64,000 nt of DNA, taken from contig CAKOMW010000001.1 in the NCBI GenBank assembly GCA_934096805.1, positions 475,482 through 539,481 on the forward strand, written 5' to 3'. Position numbers and translations under genes: made by a program. Positions 61,472-64,000 of this stretch are shown piece by piece; the first letter of the stretch is position 1, and every line of letters starts with the position of its first letter. The notes under the pieces were generated by a model. That model saw nothing but the letters and a program-made list of their open reading frames with translations. It was not told the DNA's origin and did no database searches. This DNA is from an uncultured Bacilli bacterium (lineage in GTDB: Bacteria > Bacillota_I > Bacilli_A > RF39 > UBA660).

Positions 61472-63422
61472 GTAAACAAATATTCGTCTGGGGGGGGGGC
61501 AAAATACTAGTAATAAACTAAAACAAAACCCCTTATTTAAAGATATAAACGATTATAATAAATATCTATTAAGTTTAGTAGGTATTCTTTTTCTTGTAGT
61601 AACAGGAGTAATCTCTTATAATCTTACAAATGCATCATATGCTAAATGGAGTAGTAGTACAGAGTCAAAGAATATAATAAAACTTAGTGTAAAAGAGATT
61701 GATTACGCATTGAAATTTGCAAAAATGAATGCTGGAACCAATGGCCTAGAAGTTGTAACACATACTATAGATGATACACTTCAAGTAGATAATAAATTTG
61801 CAACAGAATATAGATACAGAGGAGGAAATTCCGTAGTAAATAACTGGGTGTATTTTAATTGTAAAGATGAAACAACTGAACAAAATGATGCGAATTGTGA
61901 AAAATGGAGGATAATAGGAATAATCCCAACTGAGGATATAGATAAAAATATTAATTATAGATTTAAAATAATAAAATCAAAATCTTCAAGTAATATGTAT
62001 TGGTATTCTGGTGCCAACGCTGATAATAGATGGAGTTATGCAAGCCTTAATGAATACTTAAATGAAACATATGACGATACTTTAAATACAAATGCTAAAT
62101 ATATGATAAGTTCTACAAAATATTACCTTGGTGGTTTTGCTGGGTCATATATAAATCAAGATACAATGTGGCAATATGAAAGAAAAAAGAGTGGAAGTGA
62201 TTACTATTATGGAACCAACCCAACATTTCAAAACGAGCTAACTAAAAAAATAGCACTAATGTATGCGAGTGATTATGGGTATGGAGCATCAAAAGAATGT
62301 AGTAAGGACTTAGACGAATATAGTAGTGATAATTTATGTATAAAAACAAATAATTGGTTACATTCTGGTTCGGTTGAATGGTTGATAAATCAGGGTTCCA
62401 GTTCTAGTATTTATGCTTTTTATGTTGGTAAAGATGGCAATGTTAGTTTTGAAACTGTAAATAAAGGTTGGTATTATTCACATCCTGTTCTAACTATATC
62501 ATCAGATGTACAAATAACATCAGGAAAGGGAACCAATTCGGAGCCATATCAATTTAGATTGCAATCAGCACCGATTGATGCCACAACATTTGCCAAAAGA
62601 ATTGTAGGTACAAACGGATTAGAATTAGTAACCCATACTATAGATAACACCTTGCAAGTAGATAATAAATTTGCAACAGAATATAGATACAGAGGAGGAG
62701 GCTCTGTAGTAAAAAACTATGTAACATTTAATAATGAAACATGGAGAATAATAGGAGTAATCCCAACTGAAGACACATCTGGCAATGTAGAAAATAGATT
62801 TAAGATAATAAGGGATAAATCAATTGGAAATATGAAATGGAATACAATACAAGATACAACAACTAATTCATATAATAACTGGATAACAGGTACATTAAAT
62901 ACATATTTAAATAATGATTATTATAATACATTAACGAGTGATGCAAAAAACATGATAGGAACAACAAAATATTATCTTGGAGGTTTTGCTGGGTCATATA
63001 TAAATCAAGATACAATGTGGCAATATGAAAGAAAGAATGATGCTAATCGAAGTGGATATTATTATGGTACAAATCCAATAATGCAAAATGATGCGAATAA
63101 AAAGATAGCAATAATGTATGCCAGTGATTATGGATATGGAGCATCAAAAAAATGTACAAGTAATTTAGATAGTTATGATGGTTATACAAATTGTATAACA
63201 ACAAATAATTGGTTAGATAAAAGTCAACATACATGGTTACTTCCGCATCGTTCAGGCTTTTCCGACAACGCTTTCCATGTGTACTCGAGTGGCTCTGTCC
63301 AATACAACGACAACGTCTCCGACAACGAGTTTGCGGTGCTTCCAGTCCTTTATTTGTCATCTAATGTAAAGATTTCAGGTGGAGAAGGAACTTCCTCCAA
63401 TCCATACACTTTATCCCAATAA
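61469..63422 (+). CDS. Phase-variable surface protein with two lectin-like repeats and a DGR-type variable tip; OFF in this sequence
   Basis: ATG 61469 begins MVNKYSSG and enters ten Gs (61490-61499). As read here it stops after 13 codons (TAG 61508-61510); with nine Gs the frame continues as ...GGGQNTSNKLKQ to 63422, 650 residues. The downstream frame is open from 61476 on, so an internal TTG at 61710 would be the only start otherwise, and it would remove the membrane anchor (LLSLVGILFLVVTGVISYNL). The exported part has two ~280-residue repeats sharing EYRYRGG, KYYLGGFAGSYINQDTMWQY, YASDYGYGASK and NNWL. Repeat 2 ends in a GC-rich variable segment (63238-63350), then PVLYLSSNVKISGGEGTSSN; repeat 1 ends in an AT-rich equivalent. 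Likely a displayed binding protein. Confidence 0.75.
61490..61499 (+). repeat. Poly-G tract (10 G), putative phase-variation switch
   Basis: Ten consecutive G in a strongly AT-rich region, within codons 8-11 of the surface-protein gene. Nine or twelve G put the ATG in frame with the 640 downstream codons; ten or eleven give early stops. The same run starts at 63996 in the next copy. Confidence 0.8.
63238..63350 (+). other. Putative DGR variable region 2
   Basis: GC-rich, C/G-ending codons (TCC GAC AAC ... TAC AAC GAC AAC GTC) interrupt an AT-rich gene and encode a tip (HRSGFSDNAFHVYSSGSVQY) whose counterpart in repeat 1 is AT-rich. Many AAC codons and AAC-derived codons fit adenine-directed mutagenesis. 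Unlike variable region 1 in sequence, so a different template is expected. Confidence 0.6.
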
Positions 63423-63437
63423 ATTCAACAAAACTAC

Positions 63438-63466
63438 TTGTATAAAACAAAAATAAGTAGTATATT
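63438..63466 (+). promoter_or_regulatory. Candidate promoter of an antisense RNA
   Basis: TTGTAT (63438-63443), 17 bases, TATATT (63461-63466). An RNA from about 63473 to the hairpin at 63549 would be ~80 nt and contain a second small hairpin ACGTTC/GAACGT (63481-63495). Confidence 0.45.
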
Positions 63467-63472
63467 ATATAT

Positions 63473-63555
63473 AAAGAAGCACGTTCTTTGAACGTCAGCT
63501 TCAAGATTTTTTTCAAGGTTGTGACGTTTCTCTATATCAGAGAGACGTCGTTTTT
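63473..63555 (+). ncRNA. Candidate small RNA opposite a type I toxin-like peptide gene
   Basis: Bounded by the promoter above and the terminator hairpin at 63523-63549. It converges with the minus-strand peptide gene at 63569-63652, whose transcript would run through it, the usual type I toxin-antitoxin layout. No expression evidence. Confidence 0.35.
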
Positions 63556-63556
63556 A
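63523..63556 (+). terminator. Terminator hairpin
   Basis: GACGTTTCTCT (63523-63533) pairs with AGAGAGACGTC (63539-63549), one G-U, loop of 5, then T5. It ends transcription from the surface-protein gene and/or the small RNA. Confidence 0.8.
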
Positions 63557-63568
63557 ATAAGAGTATTT

Positions 63569-63652
63569 CTAGATGATTTTTAAAAAGATTACTAATATCA
63601 AAATAGTAACTACGAATTGTAATACTATGACTATGTCTTTCTTACTCATCAT
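63569..63652 (-). CDS. 27-residue hydrophobic peptide, possible type I toxin
   Basis: Minus-strand ATG at 63650-63652 behind a strong AGAGGAGGTGG. Encodes MMSKKDIVIV and a continuous membrane helix ending FLKII. Upstream on the minus strand is a -10-like TATACT with TTGCAT. Short basic start, single helix and strong ribosome site match holin-like/TxpA-type type I toxins. Same orientation and position relative to the variable locus as the peptide at 61142. Confidence 0.55.
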   Translation of the reverse strand: MMSKKDIVIVLQFVVTILILVIFLKII

Positions 63653-63866
63653 AACTACCACCTCCTCTCATGTGAAAGGAAGCCGACGCCCAAAGATACG
63701 TGCATAATACAAGTATAAAGTATGTAAGTATACAATGCAAATGAGCAAAAATGACATTTGGTATAAAAAACAGTATACAAAATCAAGAATTGTCCTAAGA
63801 CAAAAACAACTTTTGATATAAAAAAGGATACTAAAAAGTATTATTTTGTGTAAATTAAAAAAATTC

Positions 63867-63895
63867 TTGAAAAAGAAGTTTTTTTGTATTAAAAT
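63867..63895 (+). promoter_or_regulatory. Promoter of the next variable-gene copy
   Basis: TTGAAA (63867-63872), 17 bases, TAAAAT (63890-63895), identical hexamers and spacing to the 61329 promoter. Region 63653-63866 shows no gene apart from the leader of the minus-strand peptide. Confidence 0.6.
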
Positions 63896-63913
63896 TAAAC
63901 TATAGAAAACTAA

Positions 63914-64000
63914 AGAGGAGGATAGGTGTAATTACAAAAATTTATACATTATTTATAAACACCTAATAAGTAATATGATAAACAAATATTCGTCTGGGGG
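63914..64000 (+). CDS. Start of a second phase-variable surface-protein gene, cut by window edge
   Basis: Leader AGAGGAGG (63914-63921), hairpin TAGGTGT (63923-63929)/ACACCTA (63959-63965), then ATG 63975 encoding MINKYSSG and at least five G at the edge. Coding sequence proper begins at 63975. The first codons match the 61469 gene (MVNKYSSG), so this is a paralogue with the same switch. Confidence 0.7.

Noticed and set aside
61710..63422. Reading the variable surface gene from TTG 61710 as an intact 570-residue protein.
   Set aside because: No ribosome site there, and the same frame is open back to the G-run and contains a membrane anchor; a frameshift at the poly-G explains it better.

Overview
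The window is a strongly AT-rich bacterial chromosome segment read with the standard bacterial code (TGA acts as a stop). It carries peptidoglycan genes (MraY, MurE, a PASTA-containing penicillin-binding protein, an LCP enzyme), a sortase with C-terminal sorting signals, RNase J, pyruvate formate-lyase and purine-rich Shine-Dalgarno sites. This points to a walled, low-GC, probably anaerobic Firmicute, most likely an uncultured gut lineage of the Bacilli/Erysipelotrichia/RF39 type. The taxonomic placement is inference. No rRNA, tRNA, CRISPR array, transposase or reverse transcriptase was seen.

Layout. 1-9.3 kb: a partial XRE regulator, a run of small membrane proteins, two sorting-signal surface proteins, and between them a two-gene sensor-kinase pair facing a LuxR-type response regulator. 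9.3-19.3 kb: housekeeping genes (PASTA-PBP, mraY, a radical SAM protein, leuS, pflBA). 19.5-23.8 kb: a large surface protein ending in a GC-rich, C-type-lectin-like variable region, then a sortase and a membrane protein. 24-35.6 kb: an AlbA_2/ATPase regulator, an odd array of terminator arms, an LCP enzyme, ZIP transporter, DUF368 protein, pyruvate kinase, two zinc-ribbon membrane proteins (one PrsW-like), an NMT1-type ABC transporter and a thioredoxin-like protein. 35.7-39.3 kb: four genes with five copies of an unrecognised domain, closed by a kinase-like gene. 39.4-50.8 kb: a type IV secretion locus (two VirB2-like, VirB6-like, PrgI, VirB4 in two pieces, VirD4) with a giant prepilin-like Cys-rich protein inside it and no relaxase. 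51-60.8 kb: rhodanese, DedA, rmuC, murE, trmB, small envelope proteins and RNase J. 61-64 kb: a variable surface-protein locus.

The most notable part is the right end. The surface-protein gene at 61469-63422 sits behind a run of ten G residues in its fifth-to-tenth codons. With ten Gs the start codon reads into an early stop; with nine it opens a 650-residue membrane-anchored protein. Upstream, a hairpin separates the Shine-Dalgarno sequence from the start codon and, if folded, restores normal spacing. Promoter, hairpin, spacing and G-run all recur at the window's right edge, so a second family member follows. The protein ends in a GC-rich segment like a diversity-generating-retroelement (DGR) variable region, and so does the unrelated protein at 19506-22139. 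The locus therefore appears to combine on/off switching with targeted hypervariation. The reverse transcriptase and template repeats must lie outside the window. Two tiny membrane peptides on the opposite strand, each next to a strong hairpin, look like type I toxins beside the variable genes.
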